A stretch of 64,000 nt of DNA from Hyalella azteca (GCF_000764305.2 NW_025937435.1:2146-66145); one strand, 5' to 3'. Positions 56,201 to 63,700 are shown, counted from the stretch's first letter. The notes: generated by a model not told the origin, from the sequence alone. Numbers and translations: made by a program.

Positions 56201-59200
56201 GGTCTAACCCTGTCTCGTCTACCAAAAGGCCTAACCCTGTCTCGTCTCAGCCATAGGGTATAACCCTGTCTAGTCTCAGCCCTAGGGTCTAACCCTGTCC
56301 CGTTTCAGCCCTAGGGTGTAATACTTCCATCCATCTCAGACCCAAGGGTCTACCGGGTCCACCGGGACCAGAACAGCTGCGGGACGGCAGCAAGGGGGCC
56401 AAGGGCGCCCCGGGCGAAGCGGGCCTGCCAGGACTGCCCGGGGCCCACGGGGCCCGCGGGTCAGCAGGGGCTGTAGGATACAGCGGGCCCGATGGCCTCC
56501 CGGGCTACAAGGTGAGTCCCGGTCCCGCGGTGGGCCCGGTCCTGCGGTGGGCCCGGTCCTGCGGTGGGCCCGGTCCTGCGGTGGGCCGGTCCCGCAGTGG
56601 GCCCGGTCCCACACAGCGTATGGCATTACCGAGATTCCTTATTATATAAATTACAAATTATATATTTTATACGTTTTATATAAAGTATATGTTGTATATA
56701 AATTAGACGTCTTATATATACTATACGTTTCCTATAAAGCAAAAGTTTCATTATATATTATTTATTCAGAATTTCAAACTTAGATGCTTTATGAGTTTTT
56801 TTATTCAATTGTTTACAGAAATTTTCGTTCTCACCTCATCATTTCTAAGAATATCAGCAAAAAGTATCATATTTTTAGAAACAATCGAATATATTTTAAA
56901 TTTTCCATCATTTTATTATCCATTTTTCCCCCTTCATTTTTTTTATTTTTGTACCCTTTCCTTATACCCCTCCCCCTCTCCCTCTCTCATCATTTCCCTC
57001 CCTCTTCCCTCTATACGCCATGCCGCCCCCCCCCCTCCTCAGCCTACCCCCCTCATTTTGCCCCCCTCCTTCCCCCCAGGGTGAACGTGGCATCCCGGGC
57101 CTCGCGGGGGCCCCAGGCTTCAAGGGCGCCACGGGGATCAGAGGCCTTGTGGGCCTCGCGGGTAAGTCCCCATAGGGATTGAATATTTGATCGAATGACC
57201 GACACGGAATATTGATCGAATGACCGCCATGGATTGTTGATCGAACGATCGTATACCCTTTTGTGTATCGTATACCATGAATGAGCGACGACATAGTCAT
57301 CAATGTCGCCGGTTTTATAAAGAGCATTTCAACCCATATATATCAATACAATTCCTAATTTATAGGAATAGCTAAATAATAATAATAAATTATTAATTGC
57401 TAATAATTTAAAATTAAGTAGTAAATTAATCGCTAATAATTTACGTACCATGTAAAGTATGTAATTCGTTCGCTGTTAGAAAGCTTTTTACCACAACCAC
57501 CAACCTTCTTAACACTCGAACTCAAACTGCGCCTGCGCTGATTGCTAGTAGCTTATATATATACCCGTGCCACGTGCTAATACTATATTCATTCACAAAG
57601 TCACCCGACTATAATGGCAGAAAATTAACTACATGGCAACCTCCCACTTGGTTGCCAAATGTTGATTATTTTCACTCATTCGCATAAATGCCCGTCCATT
57701 ATAGTATAGAATAATTGCTTACTCATTTACATAGACTCCATAATATTATGGTAGAGAATTAACTGCATGGCAACCCCCTACTTAGTTGCTACATGCTAAT
57801 TACTTCTGCTCATTTTCATTGACGCCGAAATATTTTAATTCAGAATTGGCTACATGGCAACCACTCATTCAATTGCCGTATGCCAATTACTCTACTCATT
57901 AATAGACGTTTTACTATTGTTGTAAATATTCAACTACTTGGCAACCTCCACTCGTTTGCCACATGCTAATTACTTACATTCATTTGCATGGTATACATGA
58001 AAGTATGACTTTCATCTTAAAAAAAATAATTAAATGGCAGCCTCTTACTCCGTTACCACTTACTATTTATATTCATCCAAAAAGACTCTAGTGGCAGATT
58101 AATAACTACATGGCAACTTCTGGCTCGGTTGCCAAATGATGATTATTTTTACTACGTTTTTCTTAGCTCGCTTTCGTGTCTGTCTGTCTGTGATGATCAA
58201 ATCTTGCAATCGATATTTCACCAACTTTCCCACTAGCTAGCGTTTTGAAACTTTTAGGGAAGCTCAGCTCCCGATAACAATACAGTTATCAATAATTTGT
58301 TGCACGTTTCCAGGCGTATATACTATATATAGTTTATATATAGTAAGACGTGCGGCCGCTCACGTTATAGACGAGCAGTCGCTGACGTTGCGTATCATCG
58401 ATACGTACGTCAAGTTAAGTAAATTGGCTCGCAACAACGTTTTTCATGTGTAACAACGGACTAAAAAGTAGAAAATAAAATACATAAAAATAACTTTTTT
58501 AAAAAACTACGTTTTTTTGTTGTGGACTAGAAAGTAGAATATAAATTATGGCCCGCCCCAAAAAACGTGTGTCGGGCTGTACGTTCACCATCAAATTTCC
58601 AAAATTCGTGTGTTGTGTGCTTTTCGCTTTAATCATAAATCTGCCCGACACACGCTTTTTGGGGCGGGCCATAATTTATATTCTACTTTCTAGTCCACAA
58701 CAAAAAAACGTAGTTTTTTAAAAAAGTTATTTTTATGTATTTTATTACTCATTCACATCGACGCCCAGTTGTTACGGTACAGCAATAAGTACATGACAAC
58801 TTTTCTCTAGGTTGCCACATGCTAATTACTTGTACTCATTCACATATATTTAAATACCTGTTTATCATGTAAAAATAACTACATGGCAACCTTGCACACC
58901 GTTGCCACGTGCTAATTACTTTTATTTATTCCTAGGATATACTTAAAAGGCTGTTTATTTTGTAGAATTAACTACTTGGCAACCTTGCACACGGTTGCCA
59001 CGTGCTAATTACTTTTTATTTATTCATATGATATCCCTAAATGCCTGGCAATTATAGCCAGCAATTAAATTGCACTGTTAAACATGGTAACCCTGTTCTC
59101 TTTTGCAGGAGCCCCAGGCATCCCCGGGTTCATGGGTGACCCCGGGGTTGGGGGACCCGTAGGGTTCCCGGGACAGCGGGGTGATGATGGCAGGTTCGGC

Positions 59201-62200
59201 GCCGTGGGCCTGCCGGGACTACTGGGCCTACGGGGCGACGTCGGGGCCCCGGGATACGCTGGGGCCCCCGGGCCTGCTGGTGTGTAATAAACATGATAAT
59301 ATATATAATATTATGTGTTATATGATGTATATTAATATATTTCATATTATGAAATTATGATTAACTAGTATCCTTTAAATTAATATTATATTTATACTAC
59401 TTCCCCTTACCCTCCCCCTACTTCACCCTATTCCCACCTCCCCCTACTTCCACACCTCCCCTAACTCCCACACCCACCCCCGCTAACTCCCCACCTCCCT
59501 CCCCCGCGCAGGTTACCCCGGCCCCGCGGGTGTGCCAGCTCCCCCAGCCCCGGGCCCGCGGTCCCGTGGGTACCTGCTCACCCGGCACAGCCAGACGGTG
59601 GAGGTCCCCCGCTGCCCCCTGGGGATGCCCCCCATGTGGGAGGGCTACTCCCTCCTGCACGTCATGGGGGACGGCCGCGCCCAGAGCCAGGACCTGGGTT
59701 TGTATATATTCTGTATTTATTATATATTTTATACAATATGCTTATAGATAATATGCATCATATACGATATACATTTTAAATAATTTACATTATAGATAAT
59801 ATACATTATATGCAACATACACTATATACAATTTACATATTATATAAAATACATTATATACAATATAGATGTTATATAATATACATTATATATAGAATAC
59901 AATATCATATTAAAGTGGTTCTAGAGGGTAGGTCATCATATCTTGAAATTCAGGCAGCAGTAGCATTTTAATTATATACTAAATACTTTTATATATAAAT
60001 ATACTTTTATGTTACCACTACTCCCCAACTCCCCAGAGCAGCCATGGAACGACTCATCCCCGTCAGAAACCTCCCCATTCATCCATTCACTAACCTTCCC
60101 TTCTTCCCCTTCACTAACCTCCCACTCCCCCCCCTTCACTAACCTCCCACTTCTCCCCTTCACTAACCTCCACTTCTCCCCTTCACTAACCTCCCACTTC
60201 TCCCCTTCAATCTCCCCCTTCACTAACCTCCCACTTCTCCCCCTTCACTAACCTCCCACTTCTCCCCCTTCCCTAACCTCCCACTTCTCCCCCTTCACTA
60301 ACGCCCCTCTCCCCCCTTCAGGAGCCCCAGAGTCGTGTCTCCGCAAGTTCAGCACCTTCTTTAACCCCCCTTCCCTCCTTCAGGAGTCCCAGTGTCTTGC
60401 CCCTTCCTCCCCTTCACTGACCCCTTTCCCCCTTCACTAACGCCCCTCTCCCCCCTTCAGGAGCCCCAGGGTCGTGTCTGCGCAAGTTCAGCACCATGCC
60501 CTACCTCTTCTGTAACCCCAACAACGGGTGCGACTTCGTCTTTCACTAACCCCCCTTCCCCCTTTAGGATCCCCAGGGTCTTCCCCCTTCCCGCCCTTCA
60601 CTAACCCCTCTTCCCCCCTTCAGGAGCCCCAGGGTCGTGTCTGCGCAAGTTCAGCACCATGCCCTACCTCTTCTGTAACCCCAACAACGTCTGCGACTTC
60701 GCGCAGCGGGGCGACTACTCCTACTGGCTGTCCACCCCCGAGCCCATGCCCATGATGATGAACCCCATCACCGGGCCAGAGATCGAGAAGTACATCTCCA
60801 AGTGAGTGCAGATGGAGTGGAGATTGTCTCCTAGTCAGTGGAGATTGTGGAGAGATTGTCTCCTAGTGGGTGGAGATTGTTGCCTCCAAATGAGTGGAGA
60901 TTGTCTCTAAGTGAGTGCAGATTGTGTGGAGATTGTCTCCAAGTGAGTGGAGTTCTGGAGTGCAGATTGTGTGGAGTGCAGATTGTCTAAGTGAGTGCAG
61001 ATTGTGTGGAGAGTTGTCTCCTAGTGAGTGGAGATTGTCTCCTAGTGAGTGGAGATTGTCTCCCAGTGAGTGGAGATTGTCTCCTAGTGAGTGGAGATTG
61101 TCTCTAAGTGAGTGCAGAGTGTCTCCCAGTGAGTGTAGATCTCCCAACCACTCCCTGTCCCCCAGTTAGCCGACCCCCATGTCCCCGACATCATACGATG
61201 ACATCATGATCCTATCAGATCAGCCAATCACAGTCTGGATAAGATGACATCATGATCCTATCAGCCAATCACAGTCTGGATAAGATGACATCATGATCCT
61301 ATCAGCCAATCACAGCTGGGAAGGGACATGTCTCCGCCAAAAAGTAACTTCGAGCACTATATATACTATATATAAAAATTCCACCATTCCCTAACCCCCC
61401 TCTCCCCCCAGGTACGTGGTATGCGAGGCTTCCATGTCCCCCTAACCCCCCCTCACCCCCAGGTGCGTGGTATGCGAGGCCCCCATGTTCCCCTAACCCC
61501 CCTCCCCCCAGGTACGTGGTATGCGAGGCCCCCATGTCCCCCTAACCCTCCCTCCCCCCAGGTGCGTGGTATGCGAGGCCCCCTCTTCGGTTATCGCCCT
61601 GCACAGCCAGAGCGTCGACATCCCCGACTGCCCCCCCAACTGGGACAGCCTCTGGATCGGCTACTCCTTCATCATGGTGGGTCATCCTGACACACTTACC
61701 CTAACAAAATTTAGAGTCTCCCCAGCTTTTGGTTTAGGGTCGCCCCTGCTTCTGGTTTAGAGTCGCCCCAGCTTCTGGTACTCCAAATCAGAAGCTGCCT
61801 CGTCTGTAAATTTTCACTGGGTAGTGGGTTCCTTCATCATGGTGGGTCATCCTGACACACTTATAGTGGGTTCCCTACATCGAAGATATTTTGAATTTCT
61901 TTTATTTTTCAATTCTTGCTAATTATATTTCTCTGTGACACCTCCCTTTACTTGCAGCACACTGACGCAGGCGCTGAAGGAGGCGGCCAAAACCTGATGT
62001 CCCCAGGCTCCTGCATTGAAGACTTCAGACCGACGCCCTTCATCGAGTGCCACGGTCACGGCAGATGCAACTACTTCACCACCGCTATCAGCTACTGGAT
62101 GGCCACCATCGAGCTCCGGGACCAGTTCTCTAGACCCCGGCAGCAGACCCTGAAGGCGGGCGACCTCAAGACCCGCGTCAGCAGGTGCAACGTCTGCAGC

Positions 62201-62809
62201 AGAAGTGCGGTGGTCGTAACGGGCAATGAAGTTCAGCCTAACATGGAGCCCTTCATGCTGGAAGAGAGTAAGAAGGACGCCATGATGGAGTATGAAGGAG
62301 GGTTCATGAAGGGCTCCAACGCCCAGTACGGAGGGGTCTTCGGCAGTAGTGGGTCCTCTTCCTCTGGGTTCGGGGGGTTCGGGACCAGCGGGACCAGTTT
62401 CGGGGCCCAAGGAGGTAGAAATGGTGGAGGTGGATATGGGTATGGTGGACAAGGAGGTGGATACGGAGGACTTGAGTCAGGATATGGCACTGGTGGACAA
62501 GGAGGCGGATACGGAGGACTTGAGTCAGGATACAGTGGTGGACAAGGAGGTGGATACGGAGGAGTTGAGTCAGGATACAGTGGTGGACAAGGAGGTGGTT
62601 ACGGAGGAGTTGAGTCAGGTTACGGTACTGGCGGACAAGGAGGTGGATACGGTGGCTATGGCAATTACGGCACAAATGGCGAATACACGGGATACAGTTA
62701 CGGCACTGACGGAGGAAGTGGATACGAATTGTTTACGGGAGAAGCTGTGCCGGCGAGCGCCATACAGCGGAGACCCGCGGCCAGGAGAACTGGAAGCAGG
62801 GCGGGGTAG
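38232..62809 (+). CDS. COL4A1: Collagen IV alpha1-like chain gene, 33 exons, about 1841 aa, with C-terminal Gly/Tyr-rich tail
   Basis: Joining exons 1-5, the two misplaced exons at 35142-35349 and 35723-35831, and exons 8-33 gives 5526 nt = 1842 codons with all phases compatible, given one surplus base at 46928. Domains: signal peptide 1-20; 7S cysteines ([10 protein letters not shown]) 21-30; Gly-X-Y region to ~1417 with interruptions; NC1 ~1418-1641 with twelve cysteines; extension 1642-1841. [31 protein letters not shown] and [11 protein letters not shown] match the alpha1 class. Without the tail the length (~1640) is normal for the family. Expected product: basement-membrane chain pairing with the alpha2-like chain. 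It is divergent from that gene, as in vertebrates and flies. Confidence 0.93.
38895..39215. promoter_or_regulatory. 15-bp array with about 18 perfect AP-1 sites (TGAGTCA) in alpha1-like intron 1
   Basis: Unit TGACTGAGTCAGTGG; TGAGTCA is the classical AP-1 consensus. Ends 15 bases before the exon 2 acceptor. Structural call is certain, regulatory role is inference. Confidence 0.6.
39231..39351 (+). CDS. COL4A1: Collagen alpha1-like exon 2, 7S cysteine cluster
   Basis: [20 protein letters not shown] onward: four cysteines then Gly-X-Y, the usual start of the 7S domain. Ends in a split Gly before GTCAGT. Confidence 0.9.
39796..40020 (+). CDS. COL4A1: Collagen alpha1-like exon 3
   Basis: Gly-X-Y throughout; contains [10 protein letters not shown], the conserved 7S cysteine and N-glycosylation sequon. 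Split Gly at both ends. Confidence 0.92.
40367..40533 (+). CDS. COL4A1: Collagen alpha1-like exon 4
   Basis: [10 protein letters not shown] to GIRGLQ with an interruption GEGGINSPG; phase 1 to 0, donor GTGAGT. Confidence 0.9.
40769..40899 (+). CDS. COL4A1: Collagen alpha1-like exon 5
   Basis: [14 protein letters not shown] to SPPDYELV(split), phase 0 to 2, donor GTGAGT. The next exon downstream on the scaffold (42094) needs phase 1, so it cannot follow directly. Confidence 0.88.
40905..41885. repeat. 46-bp minisatellite in alpha1-like intron 5, about 21 copies
   Basis: Nearly identical units to the N at 41886; high identity suggests recent expansion or an assembly that was not resolved. Confidence 0.97.
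41898..41916. other. Tn5/Nextera mosaic end left in the assembly
   Basis: AGATGTGTATAAGAGACAG, the other strand of the mosaic end, twelve bases after the N at 41886. It creates a spurious peptide MCIRDR. Confidence 0.97.
41917..42045. repeat. 24-bp GGGCCCATGCTGGGGTGTTG array, right part
   Basis: Continues 35910-36225; five to six units before exon 8. Confidence 0.95.
42094..42261 (+). CDS. COL4A1: Collagen alpha1-like exon 8
   Basis: [15 protein letters not shown] to GDPGIQG; starts by completing a split Gly, donor GTAACC. Confidence 0.9.
42262..42945. repeat. 24-bp AACCCCATTAGGGTTAACTG array
   Basis: About 28 imperfect units filling intron 8. Confidence 0.95.
42979..43155 (+). CDS. COL4A1: Collagen alpha1-like exon 9
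   Basis: [13 protein letters not shown] to GDAGRPG with interruption GDPDFGAKG; split Gly at both ends. Confidence 0.9.
43180..43460. repeat. ATAATTGTTAATTAGGATAT repeats
   Basis: About twelve AT-rich 18-22-bp units in intron 9. Confidence 0.85.
43620..43781 (+). CDS. COL4A1: Collagen alpha1-like exon 10
   Basis: [13 protein letters not shown] to GDACIPRP; ends inside a Cys-containing interruption, donor GTGAGT, phase 1. Confidence 0.9.
43795..44010. repeat. 23-bp AAATGAGAGGGCCATTGTGG array
   Basis: Nine units starting at the exon 10 donor. Confidence 0.93.
44221..44382 (+). CDS. COL4A1: Collagen alpha1-like exon 11
   Basis: Completes the interruption ([10 protein letters not shown]), so the pair of cysteines spans the exon 10-11 junction, like the ESCLICD interruption of vertebrate alpha1; then Gly-X-Y to GIAGSNG. 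Confidence 0.9.
44385..45270. other. AT-rich intron 11
   Basis: ATT/TAT tracts and TATATTTA low complexity; no exon seen. Confidence 0.6.
45274..45446 (+). CDS. COL4A1: Collagen alpha1-like exon 12
   Basis: [13 protein letters not shown] to GRVGAAGEQ with interruption [10 protein letters not shown]; phase 1 to 0, donor GTGCGA. Confidence 0.87.
45450..46630. other. Intron 12, mostly unique sequence
   Basis: Degraded GGGGCCCACTGG-type repeats (45460-45620), two X-box-like motifs, then unique AT-rich sequence. An extra exon that would solve the exon 12-13 phase was looked for and not found. Confidence 0.5.
45788..45850. promoter_or_regulatory. Two RFX X-box matches GTTGCTATGGAAAC
   Basis: Identical 14-mers at 45788-45801 and 45837-45850 fit RYYNYYATRRNRAC. 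Related GGCAAC/GTTGCC pairs recur at 57600-59030. Confidence 0.35.
46635..46725 (+). mobile_element. SINE 5' half only
   Basis: A box, B box and GCGCCAGTTTCT, then the sequence leaves the family. Confidence 0.8.
46720..46920. repeat. TGGACCCTAATGGACCGCTC repeats
   Basis: Short units ending at exon 13 acceptor. Confidence 0.8.
46929..47022 (+). CDS. COL4A1: Collagen alpha1-like exon 13, one surplus base at its acceptor
   Basis: [17 protein letters not shown], interruption FFTLEAE, then RGDPGPAG; the interruption matches the GEFYFDLRLKGDKGD region of vertebrate alpha1. The acceptor AG is at 46926-46927 and is followed by GGGC, one G too many for phase 0 from exon 12. A homopolymer error is the simplest reading; an unseen exon is possible. 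Confidence 0.75.
47000..47195 (+). repeat. Exon-edge repeat: alpha1-like exon 13 end plus donor, about eight copies
   Basis: Unit GACCCTGGACCCGCAGGTGA with GGGGG; the first copy is the true exon end at 47022. Confidence 0.92.
47213..47406 (+). CDS. COL4A1: Collagen alpha1-like exon 14
   Basis: [12 protein letters not shown] to GDPGID with interruption GPKMDGLTG; phase 1 to 0, donor GTTAGT. Confidence 0.9.
47885..48091 (+). CDS. COL4A1: Collagen alpha1-like exon 15
   Basis: [13 protein letters not shown] to GINGRK, one interruption RSDVAG; sixty-nine codons, phase 0/0. Confidence 0.9.
48349..48463 (+). CDS. COL4A1: Collagen alpha1-like exon 16
   Basis: [15 protein letters not shown] to GQIGMSG; phase 0 to 1, donor GTAACC. 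Confidence 0.9.
48470..48775. repeat. 25-bp ACATCAGTTGCCATGTACCA array
   Basis: Twelve units filling intron 16. Confidence 0.95.
48793..48963 (+). CDS. COL4A1: Collagen alpha1-like exon 17
   Basis: [12 protein letters not shown] to GDGGFRG, uninterrupted Gly-X-Y, split Gly at both ends. Confidence 0.9.
49304..49419 (+). CDS. COL4A1: Collagen alpha1-like exon 18
   Basis: [12 protein letters not shown] to GNPGPK, phase 1 to 0, acceptor ACCACAAG. The exon end and donor are copied about nine times in the following intron. Confidence 0.88.
49400..49615 (+). repeat. Exon-edge repeat: alpha1-like exon 18 end plus donor, about ten copies
   Basis: Unit CCCGGGCCCCAAGGTGAGAC; real exon end at 49419, decayed copies with GTAAGA or lost GT downstream. 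Confidence 0.88.
49832..49922 (+). CDS. COL4A1: Collagen alpha1-like exon 19
   Basis: [13 protein letters not shown] to GDPGVQG with a short GIFSGHG interruption; phase 0 to 1. Confidence 0.87.
49965..50170. repeat. 16-bp GCTCAGTGATAACAGG array
   Basis: About twelve units filling most of intron 19. Confidence 0.95.
50175..50332 (+). CDS. COL4A1: Collagen alpha1-like exon 20
   Basis: [12 protein letters not shown] to GFNGLK with interruption GRAFPG; phase 1 to 0, donor GTAACG. Confidence 0.9.
50340..51000. other. Intron 20, mostly unique
   Basis: AATTGTAATGATTAATATAC-type repeats of about 110-150 bp; no exon seen. Confidence 0.5.
51006..51174 (+). CDS. COL4A1: Collagen alpha1-like exon 21
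   Basis: [10 protein letters not shown] to GFFGLAG with interruption GIVTFALPG; phase 0 to 1, donor GTAATG. Confidence 0.9.
51175..52135. repeat. 22-bp GGTAATGGGAGTAATGGGCG array, about 43 units
   Basis: Fills intron 21; begins at the donor G-GTAATG, which is itself part of the unit. Confidence 0.97.
52157..52246 (+). CDS. COL4A1: Collagen alpha1-like exon 22
   Basis: [12 protein letters not shown] to GPTGPSG, split Gly at both ends, uninterrupted. Confidence 0.9.
52470..52620. repeat. 22-bp GCCTGAGAGTTGACTTTGTG array
   Basis: Seven units ending at exon 23 acceptor. Confidence 0.95.
52623..52717 (+). CDS. COL4A1: Collagen alpha1-like exon 23
   Basis: [17 protein letters not shown] to GADGTK; phase 1 to 0, donor GTGGGG. 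Confidence 0.88.
52720..53390. repeat. Intron 23 with GGGATGACGGGTGGGG and CTTGCGGATCTTTTAT repeats
   Basis: Arrays at 52717-52860 and 53080-53190, AT-rich TATAGTGAG units between. Confidence 0.75.
53395..53700 (+). mobile_element. SINE copy with triplicated head
   Basis: GCAGGGTGGCCCAGTGGTTA occurs three times in tandem before an otherwise complete copy of the family (both A/B pairs, tail and ATT end). Confidence 0.85.
54045..54144 (+). CDS. COL4A1: Collagen alpha1-like exon 24
   Basis: [10 protein letters not shown] to GPPGPPG, phase 0 to 1, donor GTACGA; contains an RGD tripeptide inside Gly-X-Y. Confidence 0.88.
54150..54520. other. AT-rich intron 24
   Basis: A ~130-bp duplicated block around AAATATATACCATATTATAA and TTATAATTATAGGAG; no exon. 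Confidence 0.5.
54533..54718 (+). CDS. COL4A1: Collagen alpha1-like exon 25
   Basis: [12 protein letters not shown] to GDPGFRG with interruption GLTFPG; split Gly at both ends. Confidence 0.9.
54720..55755. other. Intron 25 with TATATA repeats and one unexplained frame
   Basis: TATATATGAGGG-type low complexity surrounds unique sequence with an 82-codon plus-strand frame at 55196-55444 (starts [10 protein letters not shown], ends LPTYTNI). Product not recognised; may be a transposon relic. Confidence 0.35.
55758..55878 (+). CDS. COL4A1: Collagen alpha1-like exon 26
   Basis: [12 protein letters not shown] to YPGPPG; phase 1 to 2 with donor GTGAGG after CCACCAGG. Confidence 0.88.
55880..56335. 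repeat. 29-bp GGGTCTAACCCTGTCTCGTC array
   Basis: About 15 units filling intron 26. Confidence 0.95.
56340..56511 (+). CDS. COL4A1: Collagen alpha1-like exon 27
   Basis: Completes the Gly left by exon 26, then [16 protein letters not shown] to GLPGYK with one interruption; phase 2 to 0. Confidence 0.9.
56512..56610. repeat. GGTCCTGCGGTGGGCCC repeat after exon 27
   Basis: Five 17-bp units starting at the donor; followed by AT-rich then pyrimidine-rich intron 27 to 57079. Confidence 0.85.
57080..57161 (+). CDS. COL4A1: Collagen alpha1-like exon 28
   Basis: [10 protein letters not shown] to GLVGLAG, phase 0 to 1, donor GTAAGT; preceded by a long pyrimidine tract. Confidence 0.9.
57560..59040. 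repeat. About 100-bp repeat with GGCAAC / GTTGCC pairs in intron 28
   Basis: Roughly twelve diverged units of ACTACATGGCAACC, a short spacer, GTTGCCACATGCTAATTACT and TTCATTCACAT; the MITE at 58474 interrupts it. Confidence 0.75.
58474..58746. mobile_element. MITE/foldback with about 104-bp near-perfect inverted arms
   Basis: Arms 58474-58577 and 58643-58746 (outer AATAAAATACATAAAAATAA, inner CGTGTGTCGGGC), 65-bp loop. A diverged fragment lies at 58425-58480. No coding capacity. Confidence 0.85.
59109..59279 (+). CDS. COL4A1: Collagen alpha1-like exon 29
   Basis: [12 protein letters not shown] to GAPGPAG, last fully collagenous exon; split Gly at both ends, donor GTGTGT. Confidence 0.88.
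59285..59505. other. Intron 29
   Basis: AT-rich then a long C-rich pyrimidine tract before the exon 30 acceptor. Confidence 0.5.
59512..59697 (+). CDS. COL4A1: Collagen alpha1-like exon 30, start of NC1
   Basis: Ends the triple helix ([14 protein letters not shown]) and opens NC1 with [18 protein letters not shown] and [19 protein letters not shown], all diagnostic; donor GTTTGT. Confidence 0.93.
59700..60050. other. AT-rich start of intron 30
   Basis: ATATACATTATATACAATAT-type low complexity, no exon. Confidence 0.6.
60050..60623 (+). repeat. Acceptor-edge repeats before alpha1-like exon 31
   Basis: CTTCACTAACCTCCCACTTC units, then copies of CCCCTTCAG plus exon start at about 60322 (38 bases of exon), 60379 (degraded), 60461 (about 90 bases of exon, to GACTTCGTC) and 60566 (degraded). 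The full exon follows at 60624. Use of the 60461 copy would reach TAA soon after leaving exon homology. Confidence 0.88.
60624..60801 (+). CDS. COL4A1: Collagen alpha1-like exon 31, NC1
   Basis: [20 protein letters not shown] to [10 protein letters not shown]. The PMPMMM stretch holds the methionine region that forms the sulfilimine crosslink in other animals. Truncated copies of the exon start lie upstream, and copies of its donor edge downstream. Confidence 0.94.
60795..61140 (+). repeat. Exon-edge repeat: alpha1-like exon 31 donor copied about ten times
   Basis: Unit of 20-24 bp, GTCTCC(A/T)AGTGAGTGGAGATT, seeded on the exon end ATCTCCAAGTGAGTGCAG. Confidence 0.85.
61185..61320. repeat. 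41-bp repeat with CCAAT and GATAAG motifs
   Basis: Three units of GATCCTATCAGCCAATCACA with GTCTGGATAAGATGACATCA. Confidence 0.9.
61405..61561 (+). repeat. Acceptor-edge repeat before alpha1-like exon 32, three decoys
   Basis: About 50-bp units CCCCCAGGT(A/G)CGTGGTATGCGAGGC then CCATGTCCCCCTAACC; decoy starts at 61412, about 61462 and 61512, real exon at 61562. Confidence 0.93.
61562..61676 (+). CDS. COL4A1: Collagen alpha1-like exon 32, NC1
   Basis: [20 protein letters not shown] to WIGYSFIM; 115 nt with the same phases as its alpha2-like counterpart. Three truncated copies of its acceptor and first codons precede it. Confidence 0.94.
61670..61875 (+). repeat. Exon-edge repeat after exon 32, shared with the alpha2-like gene
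   Basis: GTTCCTTCATCATGGTGGGTCATCCTGACACACTTA-type unit occurs at the exon end (61665-61700) and again at 61828-61866, with GGTTTAGAGTCGCCCCAGCT repeats between. Confidence 0.85.
61958..62809 (+). CDS. COL4A1: Collagen alpha1-like exon 33: NC1 end plus 200-residue Gly/Tyr-rich tail
   Basis: First 83 codons finish NC1 ([11 protein letters not shown] to SRCNVCSRS). The frame then stays open for 200 more: a linker with acidic and Met residues ([20 protein letters not shown]), a Ser/Gly stretch, four to five GGQGGGYGG(L/V)ESGY(GT/S) units of 45-48 bp, a Tyr/Gly segment and a basic end [13 protein letters not shown]. The tail uses many GGA/GGT glycine codons while the collagen core uses mainly GGC/GGG. 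NC1 is normally the end of the chain, so the tail is an addition. The stop codon lies at the edge of a 3' tandem repeat. Confidence 0.9.
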   Translation, partial: HTDAGAEGGGQNLMSPGSCIEDFRPTPFIECHGHGRCNYFTTAISYWMATIELRDQFSRPRQQTLKAGDLKTRVSRCNVCSRSAVVVTGNEVQPNMEPFMLEESKKDAMMEYEGGFMKGSNAQYGGVFGSSGSSSSGFGGFGTSGTSFGAQGGRNGGGGYGYGGQGGGYGGLESGYGTGGQGGGYGGLESGYSGGQGGGYGGVESGYSGGQGGGYGGVESGYGTGGQGGGYGGYGNYGTNGEYTGYSYGTDGGSGYELFTGEAVPASAIQRRPAARRTGSRAG

Positions 62810-62960
62810 GTCACTTTCGGACATAGGGGCTTCTGGCAGGGCGGGGTAGAGCATTTTCGGGCAAAAGGGCTTCTGGCAGGGCGGGGTAGGGCATTTTCGG
62901 GCATAAGGGCTTCTGGCAGGGCGGGGTAGGGCACTTTCGGACATTAAGGGCTTCTGATAG
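62790..62960. repeat. 40-bp repeat that includes the alpha1-like stop codon
   Basis: GGCAGGGCGGGGTAGGGCA with TTTTCGGGCATAAGGGCTTC; four units, the first overlapping the last codons and TAG. Confidence 0.9.
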
Positions 62961-63254
62961 GGTAGAGTATAGGCATATTCAGGGTAGAGGCGTATTCAAA
63001 CATAAAGGTCTTTGTAAGGCCACGATAGGGCATATTCGATCACGAAGTCTGCTGGGGATGATGGCTGACGTTATATTTGGGAATAACAATGAAAAAACAA
63101 TGTGAAAATAGCCTCCTAAGTTAGTTGGGCGTACTTAAGTCACTATTTTTATACATGGTTACCGAAACTGAGATGCAGACGTCATGTCTAGCATTTGACG
63201 CGGTCTTGTTGTTTTGTGGTCAACTCGAACTTCCTTGCACAAAAATTTCCGATG

Positions 63255-63700
63255 GACAAGCGGACACCGCTTTAGATGGACAAGTGAACCACCACTTCAG
63301 ATGGACAAGTGGACCACCACTTGTCCACAAGTGGTGGTCCACCACTTGTGAACCACCACTTCAGATGGACAAGTGGACCACCACTTCAGATGGACAAGTG
63401 AACCATCCCTTCAGATGGACAAGTGGACCACCACTTCACATGGACAAGTGAACCACCACTTCAGATGGACAAGGGGACAACCATATCAGATGGACAAGTG
63501 GACCACCGCTTCAGATGGACAACTGGACCACCACTTCAGATGGACAACTGGACCACCACTTCAGATGGACAAGTGGACCATCCCTTCAGATGGACAAGTG
63601 GACCACCGCTTCAGATGGACAACTGGACCACCACTTCAGATGGACAAGTGGACCACCACTTCAGATGGACAACTGGAACACCACGTCAGATGGATAAGCG
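63255..63700. repeat. 24-bp CAGATGGACAAGTGGACCAC array
   Basis: About 18 units downstream of the alpha1-like gene. Confidence 0.95.
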
